The notes under the pieces are model-generated. The model saw only the letters and a program-made list of their open reading frames with translations. It was not told the DNA's origin and did no database searches. From Poseidonibacter lekithochrous (GTDB lineage Bacteria > Campylobacterota > Campylobacteria > Campylobacterales > Arcobacteraceae): DNA of 64,000 nucleotides. Location of the stretch: the NCBI RefSeq assembly GCF_013283835.1, contig NZ_CP054052.1:3162001-3226000 (forward strand), given 5' to 3'. Of this stretch, positions 37,736-49,462 are shown one piece after another (the stretch's first letter is position 1; the number at the start of each line of letters is the position of its first letter). The position numbers and the translations under genes were made by a program.

Positions 37736-39046
37736 TTAATGTCTTAATTGATAAGTAATATCTCCAGCACCAACACCTAGTATTAATCCATCTTCATAAG
37801 TTTTAACAACTTTATTATCATTGATTAATTGTACTCTTCCCTCACTTGTTTGTAGGGAATGAGCAAAAATAGGATTGTACTTTTTAAATTCTTTTTCAAA
37901 ATCAATTTCTACTTTTTTCTCACCAGGAATTGTCCAAATAGGAAGAATAACTAATTCATCACATCCTTCAAAACATTTTTTGAAACCTTCTAGGTTATCA
38001 ATTGTTCTTGAGTATTTGTGAGGTTGCCAAATTACAACTTTTTTAGACATCTTTTTTATTTTATCATATTCTATTACTGAATTTATTGTAGCAGAAATCT
38101 CAGTTGGATGATGTGCATAGTCATCAATAACAACTAAAGCACCATTAGCTTGAACCACATCAAATCTTTTTTTAATACCCTTATAAGATAAAAGATTCTT
38201 TCTTATAGTTTCAATATCAAGTTCATTTAAAGCAGCTAAAATAGCTAAAGAAGCATCAAGTGCTATATGAAAACCAAATCCCCAAACTTCAAATGTACCT
38301 AAATCAAGCAAATCAAACTTTGTAAAAGGTTCATTGTCTTTTAGAACATAAGTGATGTTTTGAATATCACTACTTGGATATAATTTTACGCAGTTTTCAG
38401 TATTAAATTTAATTCTATTTATATGTTTATCTTCAGCATTAATAACTCTTTTAGATGCCATATTTACAAATTTTTCATATGATCCAAAAAACTTATTTTC
38501 ATCATAGTTATAATATTCCATATGTTCAGGTTCAGCATTTGTAACAATTGAACAATATGGATTTGATAATAAGAAAGATGCATCAGATTCATCTGCTTCA
38601 AAAGCAACTAAATCATTAACATATCTAAAGTTTGAGCCAAAGTCTTTTGAAATAGCTCCAATTAATGCAGAAGAGTTTAAAATAGAAGCTAAAATTGCTG
38701 TAGTTGTAGACTTTCCATGAGCACCCGCAACACAATAGTTTTTCTTATCACCTAAAATAATAGGTAAAGCTTCTTTTCTTGAAAGAGTTTTGATTTGTTT
38801 TATTCTTGATTCAATTAATTCTGGGTTTTCATCAGTTACTGCGGCTGAATAAATTACTAAATCCAAATCATCAGAGATATTAGAAGCATCTTGAGGACAA
38901 GACACTTTAATACCTTCATTTTCTAACTCTTTTGTAATTGGAGAACTTTTCATATCTGAGCCACAAACTTCGTGCCCATCATTATTTAAAAATCTAGCTA
39001 ATGCTGAAAGCCCAATCCCACCTATTCCAATAAAATGTACTTTCAT
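37736..39046 (-). CDS. murC: UDP-N-acetylmuramate--L-alanine ligase
   Basis: Adds L-alanine to UDP-MurNAc in peptidoglycan synthesis. The 436-residue Mur ligase has the N-terminal GIGGIGLSALARFL, the P-loop VAGAHGKSTTTAIL, the central FEADESDASF and the C-terminal block DDYAHHPTEISATI. It shares one base with the upstream hypothetical gene, and the aminotransferase precedes that, as in Helicobacter where murC adjoins an aminotransferase. Confidence 0.96.
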   Translation of the reverse strand: MKVHFIGIGGIGLSALARFLNNDGHEVCGSDMKSSPITKELENEGIKVSCPQDASNISDDLDLVIYSAAVTDENPELIESRIKQIKTLSRKEALPIILGDKKNYCVAGAHGKSTTTAILASILNSSALIGAISKDFGSNFRYVNDLVAFEADESDASFLLSNPYCSIVTNAEPEHMEYYNYDENKFFGSYEKFVNMASKRVINAEDKHINRIKFNTENCVKLYPSSDIQNITYVLKDNEPFTKFDLLDLGTFEVWGFGFHIALDASLAILAALNELDIETIRKNLLSYKGIKKRFDVVQANGALVVIDDYAHHPTEISATINSVIEYDKIKKMSKKVVIWQPHKYSRTIDNLEGFKKCFEGCDELVILPIWTIPGEKKVEIDFEKEFKKYNPIFAHSLQTSEGRVQLINDNKVVKTYEDGLILGVGAGDITYQLRH

Positions 39047-39630
39047 TAAGCGTCCAGTAAATGTTGTAAATTTTTGTATTGTGCTTCTAAAATAGCTTTA
39101 TTACTTTCTAAATACTCATCTGTATTAAAATTAAAATCAACCATAAAGTATCCATATTGTTCATGAGTACTATTAGTATTCATATCAACTTGTGTTTCAT
39201 AGAATTCATCTACAGATATTTTATTTGTAAGTGCAATAATTAATACATTTAAAGATTTTTCTAATAACTCATCATCAACTATATTTGCTAAAACAAAAGC
39301 TAATTCTTTTGCTCCATCAAAGTTATCAAATGACCATTTTTCAACTGCATGCTCATAAAAAGCTCTAACATAAAATAAGTTATCACCCTCTAGATTTAAT
39401 TTTTCATTTTTGTTTACAATTTTTTCTACATTTTCAAATGCAGTTTTTAAAATTTCTTCATAAAGTTTATTGATTTTTTCTTCATCTAAATCTAAAACTA
39501 ACATTGAATCCAAAGTTTCATACATAGCTGAAATGTTATGTTCACTTATAGATTTTTCTCTTGTTTCTTCTAAATAATTTAGAAAATCAGGGTTAGTTCT
39601 TGCTTCATTTAATTCATTTTTATCCATCAA
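39046..39630 (-). CDS. Hypothetical protein between murC and the aminotransferase
   Basis: A 194-residue soluble acidic protein, mostly helical (LDEEKINKLYEEILKTAFENVEK). There is no signal peptide and no known motif. A run of hydrophobic repeats (ELAFVLANIVDDELLEKSLNVLIIAL) suggests a helical-repeat fold. It overlaps the aminotransferase by 11 bases and touches murC, so it is translated within the same operon. I do not recognise the family. Confidence 0.78.
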   Translation of the reverse strand: MMDKNELNEARTNPDFLNYLEETREKSISEHNISAMYETLDSMLVLDLDEEKINKLYEEILKTAFENVEKIVNKNEKLNLEGDNLFYVRAFYEHAVEKWSFDNFDGAKELAFVLANIVDDELLEKSLNVLIIALTNKISVDEFYETQVDMNTNSTHEQYGYFMVDFNFNTDEYLESNKAILEAQYKNLQHLLDA

Positions 39631-40750
39631 TAAAATCCTTTAATCTTGTTAATACTTCTTTTGTTTTTTCTTCGTTTTCTACTAGTGCAATTCTTACGTA
39701 ACCTTTACCTTGTTCATCTCTTCCAAGGAAAGAACCAGGTAGTACTTTTACGTGTTTTTGTCTATATAATTCTCTAGTAAATTCTAATTCATCTTCAACT
39801 TCTAACCAAATATAAAATGTTGCTTGAGGAGTTTCTACTCCTAAGATTTCTTTTGCTAATTGGAAATTCTTTTTATATACAGATCTGAAATAATCAACAT
39901 GTTCTTGATCATTCCATGCAGCTGCTGCTGTTACTTGTAAAGGAACAGGTGAAGCACAACCTACATAAGTTCTATATTTCATATAATCTTTTAATATTTT
40001 AGAATCCCCAGCTACAAATCCAGATCTAAGTCCAGGAGCTGAACTTCTTTTTGAAATAGAGTTCATAACTAATACATTTTTAAATTCAGGATTTCCTGCA
40101 TCAATACTAGCTTCTAATAATGAAGCTGGTTTATCATTTTCATCAAAATAGATTTCTGAATAACACTCGTCATTGATTAAAATAAAATCAAATTCTAATG
40201 CTTTTTTAACCCATACAGATAATTCATCTTTTGTCATTTCAGCAGATGTAGGATTATTTGGGAAGTTTAAAATTACTAAATCACATTTTTTTAATTCTTC
40301 ATCACTTAAAACAGCTTTGAAGTTATTCTCTTTTGTAAGATTAATATATATAACTTCAGCTCTACTAGCAATTGCTGCACCTTCATAGATTTGGTAAAAA
40401 GGGTTAGTAAATGCAATAGTTGGATCTTTTTTATCAAATAATGCAAATTGAGGGAAATTAAATAAAGCTTCTCTTGTTCCAAAAGTAGGAATTATTTGAT
40501 CCATTTGTAAAGATACATTAAATCTTGTATCTACAAAATTAATCATTGCTTTTTTAAGCTCTGGTAATCCAGCACTTGCAGGATATTTTTGTAATGTTGA
40601 AGTTGATTCTTTTAATGTGTTTTGTATAAACTCTGGTGTTTCAAACTTTGGTTCACCAATAGTCAAAGCTGACAGTGCATACTCTTCATTAGGAACTATA
40701 TCAGCTAATAATTCAGCTAATTTTTCAAAAGGGTATTTTTCAAAATTCAT
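39620..40750 (-). CDS. Aminotransferase class I/II, DapC-like
   Basis: A PLP enzyme of 376 residues with LTIGEPKFETPEFI, PTFGTREALFNFP, LNFPNNPTSAEM, INDECYSEIYF and the PLP lysine in MNSISKRSSAPGLRSGFVAG. The lysine context and neighbourhood with murC fit succinyldiaminopimelate aminotransferase of the lysine/meso-DAP pathway, but aspartate aminotransferase activity cannot be excluded. AAAAAGGAAATAA precedes the ATG. First gene of the murC operon. Confidence 0.85.
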   Translation of the reverse strand: MNFEKYPFEKLAELLADIVPNEEYALSALTIGEPKFETPEFIQNTLKESTSTLQKYPASAGLPELKKAMINFVDTRFNVSLQMDQIIPTFGTREALFNFPQFALFDKKDPTIAFTNPFYQIYEGAAIASRAEVIYINLTKENNFKAVLSDEELKKCDLVILNFPNNPTSAEMTKDELSVWVKKALEFDFILINDECYSEIYFDENDKPASLLEASIDAGNPEFKNVLVMNSISKRSSAPGLRSGFVAGDSKILKDYMKYRTYVGCASPVPLQVTAAAAWNDQEHVDYFRSVYKKNFQLAKEILGVETPQATFYIWLEVEDELEFTRELYRQKHVKVLPGSFLGRDEQGKGYVRIALVENEEKTKEVLTRLKDFIDG

Positions 40751-40777
40751 ATAAGTTATTTCCTTTTTTAGTTTTTA

Positions 40778-42205
40778 TTAGTCTTCAACTACTGGAATTA
40801 ATAGTTGATTATATTTATTCATATCAAATGATATAAAATCTGTATTTGTATAAAGAATTTTTAAAGAGAATCTCTTCTTAAACATCTCAGCTTTTAAAGG
40901 CAAGATCTGTAGCATATTTTTCTCTTTTTTAAGCTCTCTAATTGGGTTTTCATTACTAGATATAATTTCTATTTTTTCATTGAATATTTTAGATAAATTT
41001 TCAAAGTGATCTAATAAATTTGTTTTATCTTCTTCTTCACCTATTGGGTCTAAATCAAAGATTTTTGTTTTTGTTTTAATTTGACTGGCAACATCAAATA
41101 CCATAGGAGATATTTGCTCATAAGAGTGCGTATCATTTAATAAAACAACAGTACTTTTTATAGATTTTAATTTCTCTTTTCCAATTTTGAAAATAGGGAT
41201 TTTGAAATCCATAATATCTTTGATGCCTTCTTTGTCTTTGAACATTTCTTGCGTTAGCATAATCATACCAATATCGAAATACCTAAAGTCTTCTTTTAGA
41301 ATTTTAAAGAAACCTTTGTTTCCATAATCAATTCTTAGAACAATTGAAGAGAAGTGTCTTAACTCATCTTTAATATATTCCATAATATAAACACTTGTAG
41401 GTCTAGTAACTCGTACAATTAGTTTTTGGTTCTTTAGTCTTTGATTTAAAAACTTTGCTTCTTGAATTGCTTTTTTTACACTTTTATCATCTTGTAAATA
41501 TAAATCTAAATACAAATAAATATTGTGTCCAAATGGCATAGGAAACTGACCTTGATTCTTTCCAATTGCATTATAAACTTGCATAAGAACATAAGGTTTT
41601 CCAACAACTAAAATAATATCATTTGGTTTTAATACTAAAGTAGGTTTGATTGTTAGAAGTTTTTGGTTTCTATATAAAGCAAAAATATTCCATTTTTTTT
41701 GCTCAATAGAACCTATATATCTGTAAGCATAAGAACTTCCAAAAGGAATTCTTATCTCCATAATTTCACCCTGTTTTAATCCAATATTTTGTGCAACAAC
41801 AGGAATATTAGGAAGTCTCTCAACCATACCATTGGCTAAAACTTCAATTCCTTTATATACATTTACATAAGGATCTTCAACATTAATTCCCCAGTAGTCT
41901 AGAATATTCATTTGTAAATTTTGTTTATGTTCTCTGATATTTTTAATAACACTTAACATCTCATCTTTTGAGTTTAAGGCAATTAAAACTTCAGTATGAA
42001 TATTTTTATCCAGTACCATGGCAAGTTTTGTTTTTGAAGTAGGATCAAACTTATAAAAAGTAAAGTTAGAAGGTTTTTGGACAGGTAAAATAACATCACT
42101 CATATAGATAACATCATAGGCATTTTCACCTGTGTTTGCATCTACAATTCTGTGCATTAACTTCTTAGCAACGATTCCATCTAAAATAATTAATATCTTT
42201 TTCAT
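40778..42205 (-). CDS. COG3400 family protein with TrkA-C-like domain
   Basis: A 475-residue soluble protein with a nucleotide-binding-like N-terminus (KKILIILDGIVAKKLMHRIVD). An RCK/TrkA-C type domain follows at about 130-210 (GEIMEIRIPFGSSYAYRYIG, KPNDIILVVGKP). The C-terminal half resembles universal ligand domains but has no clear motif. COG3400 is found mainly in Campylobacterota, with no defined role. It may regulate K+ channels or transporters. A consensus -10 lies six bases before its ATG, with no Shine-Dalgarno. Confidence 0.82.
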   Translation of the reverse strand: MKKILIILDGIVAKKLMHRIVDANTGENAYDVIYMSDVILPVQKPSNFTFYKFDPTSKTKLAMVLDKNIHTEVLIALNSKDEMLSVIKNIREHKQNLQMNILDYWGINVEDPYVNVYKGIEVLANGMVERLPNIPVVAQNIGLKQGEIMEIRIPFGSSYAYRYIGSIEQKKWNIFALYRNQKLLTIKPTLVLKPNDIILVVGKPYVLMQVYNAIGKNQGQFPMPFGHNIYLYLDLYLQDDKSVKKAIQEAKFLNQRLKNQKLIVRVTRPTSVYIMEYIKDELRHFSSIVLRIDYGNKGFFKILKEDFRYFDIGMIMLTQEMFKDKEGIKDIMDFKIPIFKIGKEKLKSIKSTVVLLNDTHSYEQISPMVFDVASQIKTKTKIFDLDPIGEEEDKTNLLDHFENLSKIFNEKIEIISSNENPIRELKKEKNMLQILPLKAEMFKKRFSLKILYTNTDFISFDMNKYNQLLIPVVED

Positions 42206-42211
42206 TTAGAT

Positions 42212-42217
42212 ATTATA
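42212..42217 (-). promoter_or_regulatory. -10 element for a probable leaderless transcript
   Basis: TATAAT on the minus strand, ending six bases before the ATG of the COG3400 gene. Confidence 0.5.
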
Positions 42218-42264
42218 TCTTAAAAAAATTAATAGAAGATTTTACTCAAAATATATAATATTTA

Positions 42265-43881
42265 CTAGCTATTTTCAAGGTATAAAGGCATCTCAATTAC
42301 AAACTCCACACCCTCTTTTATATTCCTTGCGAAGATTCTACCTTTCATATTTTGTTCAATAATCATTTTTGACATATAAAGCCCTATTCCTGTACCTTTA
42401 CCCTGCTCTTTAGTAGTAAAATATGGGTCAAAAATCTTAGGTATAATTGATTCATCAATACCTTTGGCATTATCAGAGATTACTATTATTCCCATGTCAT
42501 TATTTTTTTTAAGTGATACTGTAATTTTAGGTTCTTGAATTTGTTTTTCTATCAAGGCATCCTTTGCATTAGAAAGCACATTTAATATAGCTTGTGCAAA
42601 CTCATTTGGAAAACCTTTTGACTCTAATCTTTTATCTATATCAATAAAAACTTTGATATTATAATTTTTAAATGTTGAATCAATTAACTCTAAAGAACTA
42701 TTCAAACTATTATCTAAAAAGAAGAACTCTTCATGTTTATTAGGTAAGAAAAAGTTTCTAAAATCATCAATTGTTTTAGACATCATCATTGTAAGATCCA
42801 TAGAATCATTAACTGATTTTGCTAAAAATTCTTCATCTAATTTATTCAATTTATGTGATAACTGAATATTCTGAATAATAATTCCAAGGGCATTTAGAGG
42901 TTGTCTCCATTGGTGAGCAATATTACCAACCATTTCTCCCATAGCAGCTAATCTTGATTGGTGTAAAAGCATTTGTTCTTGCTCTCTTCTTTTTTCAATT
43001 TCAACTTTTACTTTGGTATCAAGGTTTTTATTTAATTCACTTAATTCATTAGATTTTTCACTTAATCTTTCATTTGCATGACTTAATTCTGAAGTTCTTT
43101 CATCTACTCTTTTTTCTAAGTTCTCATGGGAGTTCTTAAGCCGTACTTGAGAGCTATGTAATTGAGAAATCATATCATTAAAAGCAGATGACAACTCACC
43201 AATTTCATCATTACTTTCCACATCAACTTTTATATCTAAATTCTCAGAGGTAATTGCCGATACTGTTTCATTTAGTTTAATAATTGGGTCTGTAAATTTC
43301 TTGGCAACATAATTTGAAATAATAAAAGATAATAAAACTAAAGCAACAAATAGTAAAAAAAACTGTTTATACAAACTATCAATTTTTTGATTATATTCTT
43401 TTAGATCAAAACTAAGATGTAACCAACCCCATTGTATTCCAGAGAATTCCATAGGATAGGTATAGTGAAAAACATTCTCTTTTAAATTTGGAGAATAGAT
43501 AATATCAAAGACATCTTCACTTTTTTGCATCTTTTTAAATACATCACTAATCTTATTATCAAAACTCCATAGGTCTTTTTTGATATCAAAGTATTGCTTT
43601 TCTGATTTTGCAATTATTATATTTTTAACTTTTGTATTATTTTGTAAATATTGTGTATTAAATTCAATCAAATAAGAACTATCTTCAGTGATTAAAGCAT
43701 TAGTAGTACTAAAGGTAATTGTTTGAGCTAAACTTCTAGCTTCTGAATGAAGTAGTTCTAAAATAGCTCTTTTTTGAATACTAGCCCCTACAAATCCAAA
43801 TACAACAATTACAAAAGTAATTCCAAAGAATAGAAGCCAAAATATCTTTCTAAATAATCTATTTTTTCTAAAATTAAACAT
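42265..43881 (-). CDS. HAMP-domain sensor histidine kinase
   Basis: The 538-residue protein has a membrane segment at about 12-33, an extracytoplasmic sensor (about 35-165), a second segment (FFLLFVALVLLSFIISNYVA, about 167-187), HAMP (190-243) and a long coiled coil. The H-box is AAMGEMVGNIAHQWRQPLNALG. The ATPase domain has NVLSNAKDAL, DNAKGI and GTGIGLYMSKM. The Asp of G1 is intact. It starts one base before the TolC gene end. The divergent gene at 45.3 kb is a GGDEF regulator that could be its partner. Confidence 0.92.
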   Translation of the reverse strand: MFNFRKNRLFRKIFWLLFFGITFVIVVFGFVGASIQKRAILELLHSEARSLAQTITFSTTNALITEDSSYLIEFNTQYLQNNTKVKNIIIAKSEKQYFDIKKDLWSFDNKISDVFKKMQKSEDVFDIIYSPNLKENVFHYTYPMEFSGIQWGWLHLSFDLKEYNQKIDSLYKQFFLLFVALVLLSFIISNYVAKKFTDPIIKLNETVSAITSENLDIKVDVESNDEIGELSSAFNDMISQLHSSQVRLKNSHENLEKRVDERTSELSHANERLSEKSNELSELNKNLDTKVKVEIEKRREQEQMLLHQSRLAAMGEMVGNIAHQWRQPLNALGIIIQNIQLSHKLNKLDEEFLAKSVNDSMDLTMMMSKTIDDFRNFFLPNKHEEFFFLDNSLNSSLELIDSTFKNYNIKVFIDIDKRLESKGFPNEFAQAILNVLSNAKDALIEKQIQEPKITVSLKKNNDMGIIVISDNAKGIDESIIPKIFDPYFTTKEQGKGTGIGLYMSKMIIEQNMKGRIFARNIKEGVEFVIEMPLYLENS

Positions 43882-43882
43882 C

Positions 43883-45232
43883 TTATTTCAATTCCTTTCC
43901 AAGGATTTTTTCTATTTTAGAAAGTGATACTAAATAAGTATGAATGTATTTTAAATAGTCTGCATCAACATAAGATTTTACATATTGAGAATGAATCATA
44001 TCTTTAGGTTCAATAGCATCTATTTGATAAGCTCTTAAATTTAATTCTCTACTTTCCTTAGCAACTTTTTTGGCTTTTTTCAAAACCTGTATTTGTTTAT
44101 ATGCAATTAGTGAGTTTGTAAATTCATTTTTTATTTGTAAAGCAATACCATCTTTAAGCATCTCTTTTAATAAATAAACTTTTTTCTTTTCAAGTTTCTT
44201 TTCTTTTACATTATTTGTAGTTTTAAAACCATCAAATATTGACATTTTAGCAGCAAAACCTATATGCCATTTATCTTCTTGATTTTTATTATAAACTCCA
44301 TATTCATATGAATTATATGTATGAGATGTATCAGCTAAAAAAGCTACACTAGGGTAAAAATCAGCTTTTTTTTCTTTTATTTGTTCTTCTGATATTTTTA
44401 AAATAATATCCATTTTTGAAATATCATTATTATTCTCATAAGCACTTTTTACTAAAGTATCTAAAGAATAATCCAAAGGTATAATATTATTTTTATCAAA
44501 AGTAATATTTAATTTACTATCCCAAGGTAAGCCAAGAGCATTAATTAAAGCAGATTCAACTAAGATTTTATTCGCTTCTAGTTTCGCCACAATTGATTCT
44601 ATTAAAGATACAGTTACCCTTGAAGATAAGTAATCTGTTTTTTTAACATTTAAGGATTCTCCATGTTCATATAAATCTTTCGTAAGTTGTGAGATATACT
44701 GCATTTTATCTAAAGTATTTTTAGCAATATCAACTAATTGAGAAGTTAAAGCATATCCATAAAAATACTTTTTCACATCAAATACAACCTCTTCATTTGT
44801 TCTAACTATTGTATTGGCAGCAAGTAATTTATTTAGTTTTGCTTGATTAATTATAGAAGTGATTTTGCCACCAGTGTATAAAGGATAAACTAATTCTAAT
44901 TTTCCTTGTACTGTATCTCTCCCATGTAATTTTACTTTAGTATCAATTGGTAAATTAGTTACAGGGAAACCAGCAGGTAAATCAATACTACCTTTCATTT
45001 CTAAATAACTATCATCATTGGCTCTTTGTCCAAGAATCATGGCATTTAATGCAGGGTAATTCGCACTTAGCGCTTTATCATATTGTACTTGTGCAATTTC
45101 AAGTGCTATTTTTGATATCTTATTTTGTTTGTTATTTTTGCTTGCAATAACGATAGCTTCATCTAATGTAATATTTTTAGTTTCAGAAAATAATGAAGTA
45201 ATAAATAAGAATATAAGTATTAAATATTTCAT
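43883..45232 (-). CDS. TolC family outer-membrane efflux protein
   Basis: The 449-residue protein has a signal peptide (LILIFLFITSLFSE) and two outer-membrane-efflux (OEP) repeats, with LDEAIVIASKNN, YPALNAMILGQ and LVYPLYTGGKITSIINQAKL in the first and ADFYPSVAFLADTSHT and IFDGFKTTNNVKEKKL in the second. It would form a trimeric channel with an RND or MFP partner, none of which is adjacent. AAGGA precedes the ATG. It is co-transcribed with the HAMP kinase. Confidence 0.9.
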   Translation of the reverse strand: MKYLILIFLFITSLFSETKNITLDEAIVIASKNNKQNKISKIALEIAQVQYDKALSANYPALNAMILGQRANDDSYLEMKGSIDLPAGFPVTNLPIDTKVKLHGRDTVQGKLELVYPLYTGGKITSIINQAKLNKLLAANTIVRTNEEVVFDVKKYFYGYALTSQLVDIAKNTLDKMQYISQLTKDLYEHGESLNVKKTDYLSSRVTVSLIESIVAKLEANKILVESALINALGLPWDSKLNITFDKNNIIPLDYSLDTLVKSAYENNNDISKMDIILKISEEQIKEKKADFYPSVAFLADTSHTYNSYEYGVYNKNQEDKWHIGFAAKMSIFDGFKTTNNVKEKKLEKKKVYLLKEMLKDGIALQIKNEFTNSLIAYKQIQVLKKAKKVAKESRELNLRAYQIDAIEPKDMIHSQYVKSYVDADYLKYIHTYLVSLSKIEKILGKELK

Positions 45233-45359
45233 AATAATCCTTGTGTATTCTTATAGAAGTATAACAAAATATAGATAATATTTTATATCGATTAATAATT
45301 TTTTGTTATTTTAAAGTTTACATTTGCAATAATCTAAATAGTAGATGAAAAGAGATGAT

Positions 45360-46319
45360 ATGACTAATAATATTTTAGATAACCTAACCATTTTATATGT
45401 TGAAGATGACGAAGCAATTAAAAAGAATACTATTATTACTTTAGAGTTATTAAACGCAATAATTATTGAGGCCTCTAATGGAAAAGAAGGTTTAGAAAAA
45501 TTCCATGAACATATGGACAAAATAGATATTATCATTACAGATTTATCAATGCCTATTATGAATGGGCTAGATATGATAGAAGAGATTAAAAAAATCAATG
45601 ATGATGTACCTACTCTTATTACAACAGCACATCAAGAAGTCTCTTATTTAAAAAAAGCCATTGAATTAAATGTTACTTCATATATTCTAAAACCTATTGA
45701 TATAAGAGATATTATTACAACTGTTGCAAAAGCAATGGAACCTATTAAATTAAGACAAGAACTTATAGCTAAAAATGAAGAATTAATTGCCTTGAATAAT
45801 TCACTTGAAGATAAAATAAAAGAAAGAACTAAAGAGTTAGAAAAATTAGCCTCAACTGATTTTCTAACAGGAATTAACAATAGAAGAAACTTTTTTAAAT
45901 TATCAAGTGAGAATTTTGAAAATAATCAACAGAATTTATATGCGGTTATGATTGACATTGACAAGTTCAAAGATATAAATGACAAATATGGACATAATAT
46001 TGGTGATGAAATTCTAAAACTAACTACAAGTACAATAAATGAAAGATTGAATGAAAATGATATTTTTGGAAGACTAGGTGGCGAAGAGTTCGCAATTGTA
46101 TATGAAAGTTGCGATATAGGTCATATAAAAAAGATTGAACAAATTAGAGAAGATATAGAAAATATCAAATATGATGGTATTTCATTCACTATTAGTTTAG
46201 GTCTAGCAAAAAAAGAAGATTTTGATAAAAATATAGATGCTTTATTATCAAGAGCAGATAAAGCTTTATACGATGCAAAAGGTTCTGGAAGAAATAAACT
46301 AATCTTTAGGGAAAGATAG
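45360..46319 (+). CDS. Response regulator with GGDEF output domain
   Basis: The 319-residue protein has a receiver domain at about 8-122. The phospho-acceptor Asp is in IIITDLSMPIM, Thr in LITTAH and Lys in ILKPIDI. A coiled coil precedes the GGDEF domain (about 160-318, GRLGGEEFAIVYE). The catalytic motif is intact; the inhibitory RxxD site upstream is absent (NEND). It should make c-di-GMP on phosphorylation. I start at ATG 45360, preceded by AAGAGA, rather than 45345. Divergent from the TolC-kinase operon. Confidence 0.9.
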   Translation: MTNNILDNLTILYVEDDEAIKKNTIITLELLNAIIIEASNGKEGLEKFHEHMDKIDIIITDLSMPIMNGLDMIEEIKKINDDVPTLITTAHQEVSYLKKAIELNVTSYILKPIDIRDIITTVAKAMEPIKLRQELIAKNEELIALNNSLEDKIKERTKELEKLASTDFLTGINNRRNFFKLSSENFENNQQNLYAVMIDIDKFKDINDKYGHNIGDEILKLTTSTINERLNENDIFGRLGGEEFAIVYESCDIGHIKKIEQIREDIENIKYDGISFTISLGLAKKEDFDKNIDALLSRADKALYDAKGSGRNKLIFRER

Positions 46320-46379
46320 AGATATAATATCAACATAGTTTAGATATAATTGCGTAATTTTAATAGAAGGTTTATATAA

Positions 46380-47515
<1,136 letters not shown>

Positions 47516-47517
<2 letters not shown>

Positions 47518-49018
47518 AATAACCTAATATCTGTCTAACTCTTTCTTGATGATTATCTTCATCTTTATTTTCAACTTTTAAAACTTTTTCTGTTTTTTGT
47601 TTTTCTAACTCTTTTTTCTTTTCATCAGCTTTTTTCTCATCATCAAATCTAAAATCAAAGTTTTTTGAAAACTTAGTTTTTTCATCTAAAAAAGTTTTTT
47701 GATTATTAGTGTTTGCATCTACAATTTCTGGTGTAATAAAAAATACTAATTCACTTTTCCCTTCTTTAAAAGCTTTACTTGTGAATAAAAATCCTAATAT
47801 AGGAATATCACCTAATAGAGGTATTTTATTAACATCTTTTGAATTCTGAGAGTTTACTAATCCACCTAAAACAATTGTAGAGTTATTTCCAATTACAACA
47901 TTTGTTTTAATTGATTTTTCTTTGAAACTTGGAATATCATCAACTTTATTTGCCCAATCAATTTGTGTAGATTTTGTCACAATATCTAAACTCACAAAGT
48001 TTTCATTTACTATATTTTTAGCTGTTATATCTAATTGTAATCCATAATTAATACTTTTTACTTCAGTAGTAGGAACCCCTTGATCTGTAGTTGTTTGTAC
48101 CTTTAGATAAATCGTTCCACCAGCATGAAATTCAGCTTTTTTATTCTCCAAAGTTAAAAGTGTAGTTTCATCTAAAATATTAGCAACACCATTACCTTTT
48201 AGATAATTTAGGGTAAGTCCTGCATTAAAGTATTTTCCTAAATAATTCGCAGCTCCTGTTAATCCACCTGTTAGAGATACAGCATTTTTCATAATGCCAT
48301 CAATTGCATCATTTACACCCTTACTTCTTTGGGCATTTACTCTATTCCAATTTGGATTTGATGTTGAATCTAAATCTTCATTATAATAAAGACCATCTTT
48401 TGTAACTACTTCCATATAGTTTTTACTAGAAACAAACCAATTATTTTTTAAATCTAAACCTTTATTATTGTTCACCTCAACAGCATATAATTTCACACGT
48501 ACCATTTTATCAGGGTTTTGAAGTGTTGCTAAATCTACTAAGTCTTTATCTAATACAACTCCAGCTTTTGCAAATAAATCTAAGACCTTCTCTTTTTGTT
48601 TTTGATCTTTTACTTTTCCAGTAAGTATAATTTTTCCATTTGTTTGTTTGATTTTTAGATTAGGACTTAATATTTTTGCAACTTCAATAATATTTGCTAA
48701 GTTCTCAGTAATATTAATATCAATATGTAGTGAACTAGAATCAATAAATGTAACTAAGATATTTCCATGACCTAATTTTTTTGAAAAGACTTTTATAGCT
48801 TGAAGAGGTTTATCTTTATCATCTAAGAAGTCAACTTCAATACTCTCTTTATCACTTACTTTTATATTCATAATCATTTTCTCAAATTCAAAAACTTTGA
48901 ATGAACCTTTTGCCATTGAGATATTTTTATCATATAAATTTTTATTAGTCAAAGTATTACTAAAAGATAAATTTGTCAAAACAAATAAAGCCAATAATAT
49001 TTTAAATATAGTTTTCAT
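47516..49018 (-). CDS. Tad pilus secretin (RcpA/CpaC)
   Basis: Forms the outer-membrane channel of the Tad pilus. The 500-residue protein has a signal peptide (LLALFVLTNLSFS), a pilus N-terminal domain, a BON-like region (KLKIKQ...GKVKDQKQKEKVLDL, about 125-160) and the secretin domain (about 185-440). The domain closes with NSTIVLGGLVNSQ and KIPLLGDIPILGFLFTSK. The tail (about 455-500) is highly charged and unlike RcpA. No separate RcpB or pilotin gene is visible. It is the last gene of the operon. Confidence 0.88.
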
Positions 49019-49027
49019 AATCTACTC

Positions 49028-49462
49028 CTAGTTAAGACTTAGTGTCAAAGAACACTCTTTTTGAAATTCGCTACTCTCATTAAAAACAACAGTTTTAGAA
49101 TGAACATTGTTTGCATCACCTTCTAAAAAATCATTATCCAAAGTTGCATAGATATTTACAATTACTTGTCTATTAGATACAGAAGTATCATCTACACATA
49201 CTAAGTCATCACTTTCAATAGTTGCTACATGATCACCTTTAATATTATTCATTCCAGCGATAATATCATCTGTCTCTTCATTTATTGATATCATTCTTGC
49301 AGCATATTGAGATAAAGTATCTGCATTCTCATTTGCTTTTAAAGCATTTGAATAATCAATAACAAAAAAGAACATTGTTACAAAAGACATAAATATTACA
49401 ATCCATAAAACAATTTGTTCAACTACTGCATTTTTTAAATTATTTACTTTTTTAGTTTTCAT
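49028..49462 (-). CDS. TadE-like minor pilin
   Basis: The 144-residue protein has a short basic leader, a membrane segment at about 15-36 (VLWIVIFMSFVTMFFFVI), and a periplasmic part of about 100 residues with a Cys pair (LVCVDD, KECSLTL). The motif NAVVEQIVL at the leader end resembles a type IVb prepilin cleavage site, with Glu at +5 if cut after Lys. In Tad loci TadE and TadF are minor pilins. It overlaps the CpaB gene by one base. Confidence 0.72.
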   Translation of the reverse strand: MKTKKVNNLKNAVVEQIVLWIVIFMSFVTMFFFVIDYSNALKANENADTLSQYAARMISINEETDDIIAGMNNIKGDHVATIESDDLVCVDDTSVSNRQVIVNIYATLDNDFLEGDANNVHSKTVVFNESSEFQKECSLTLSLN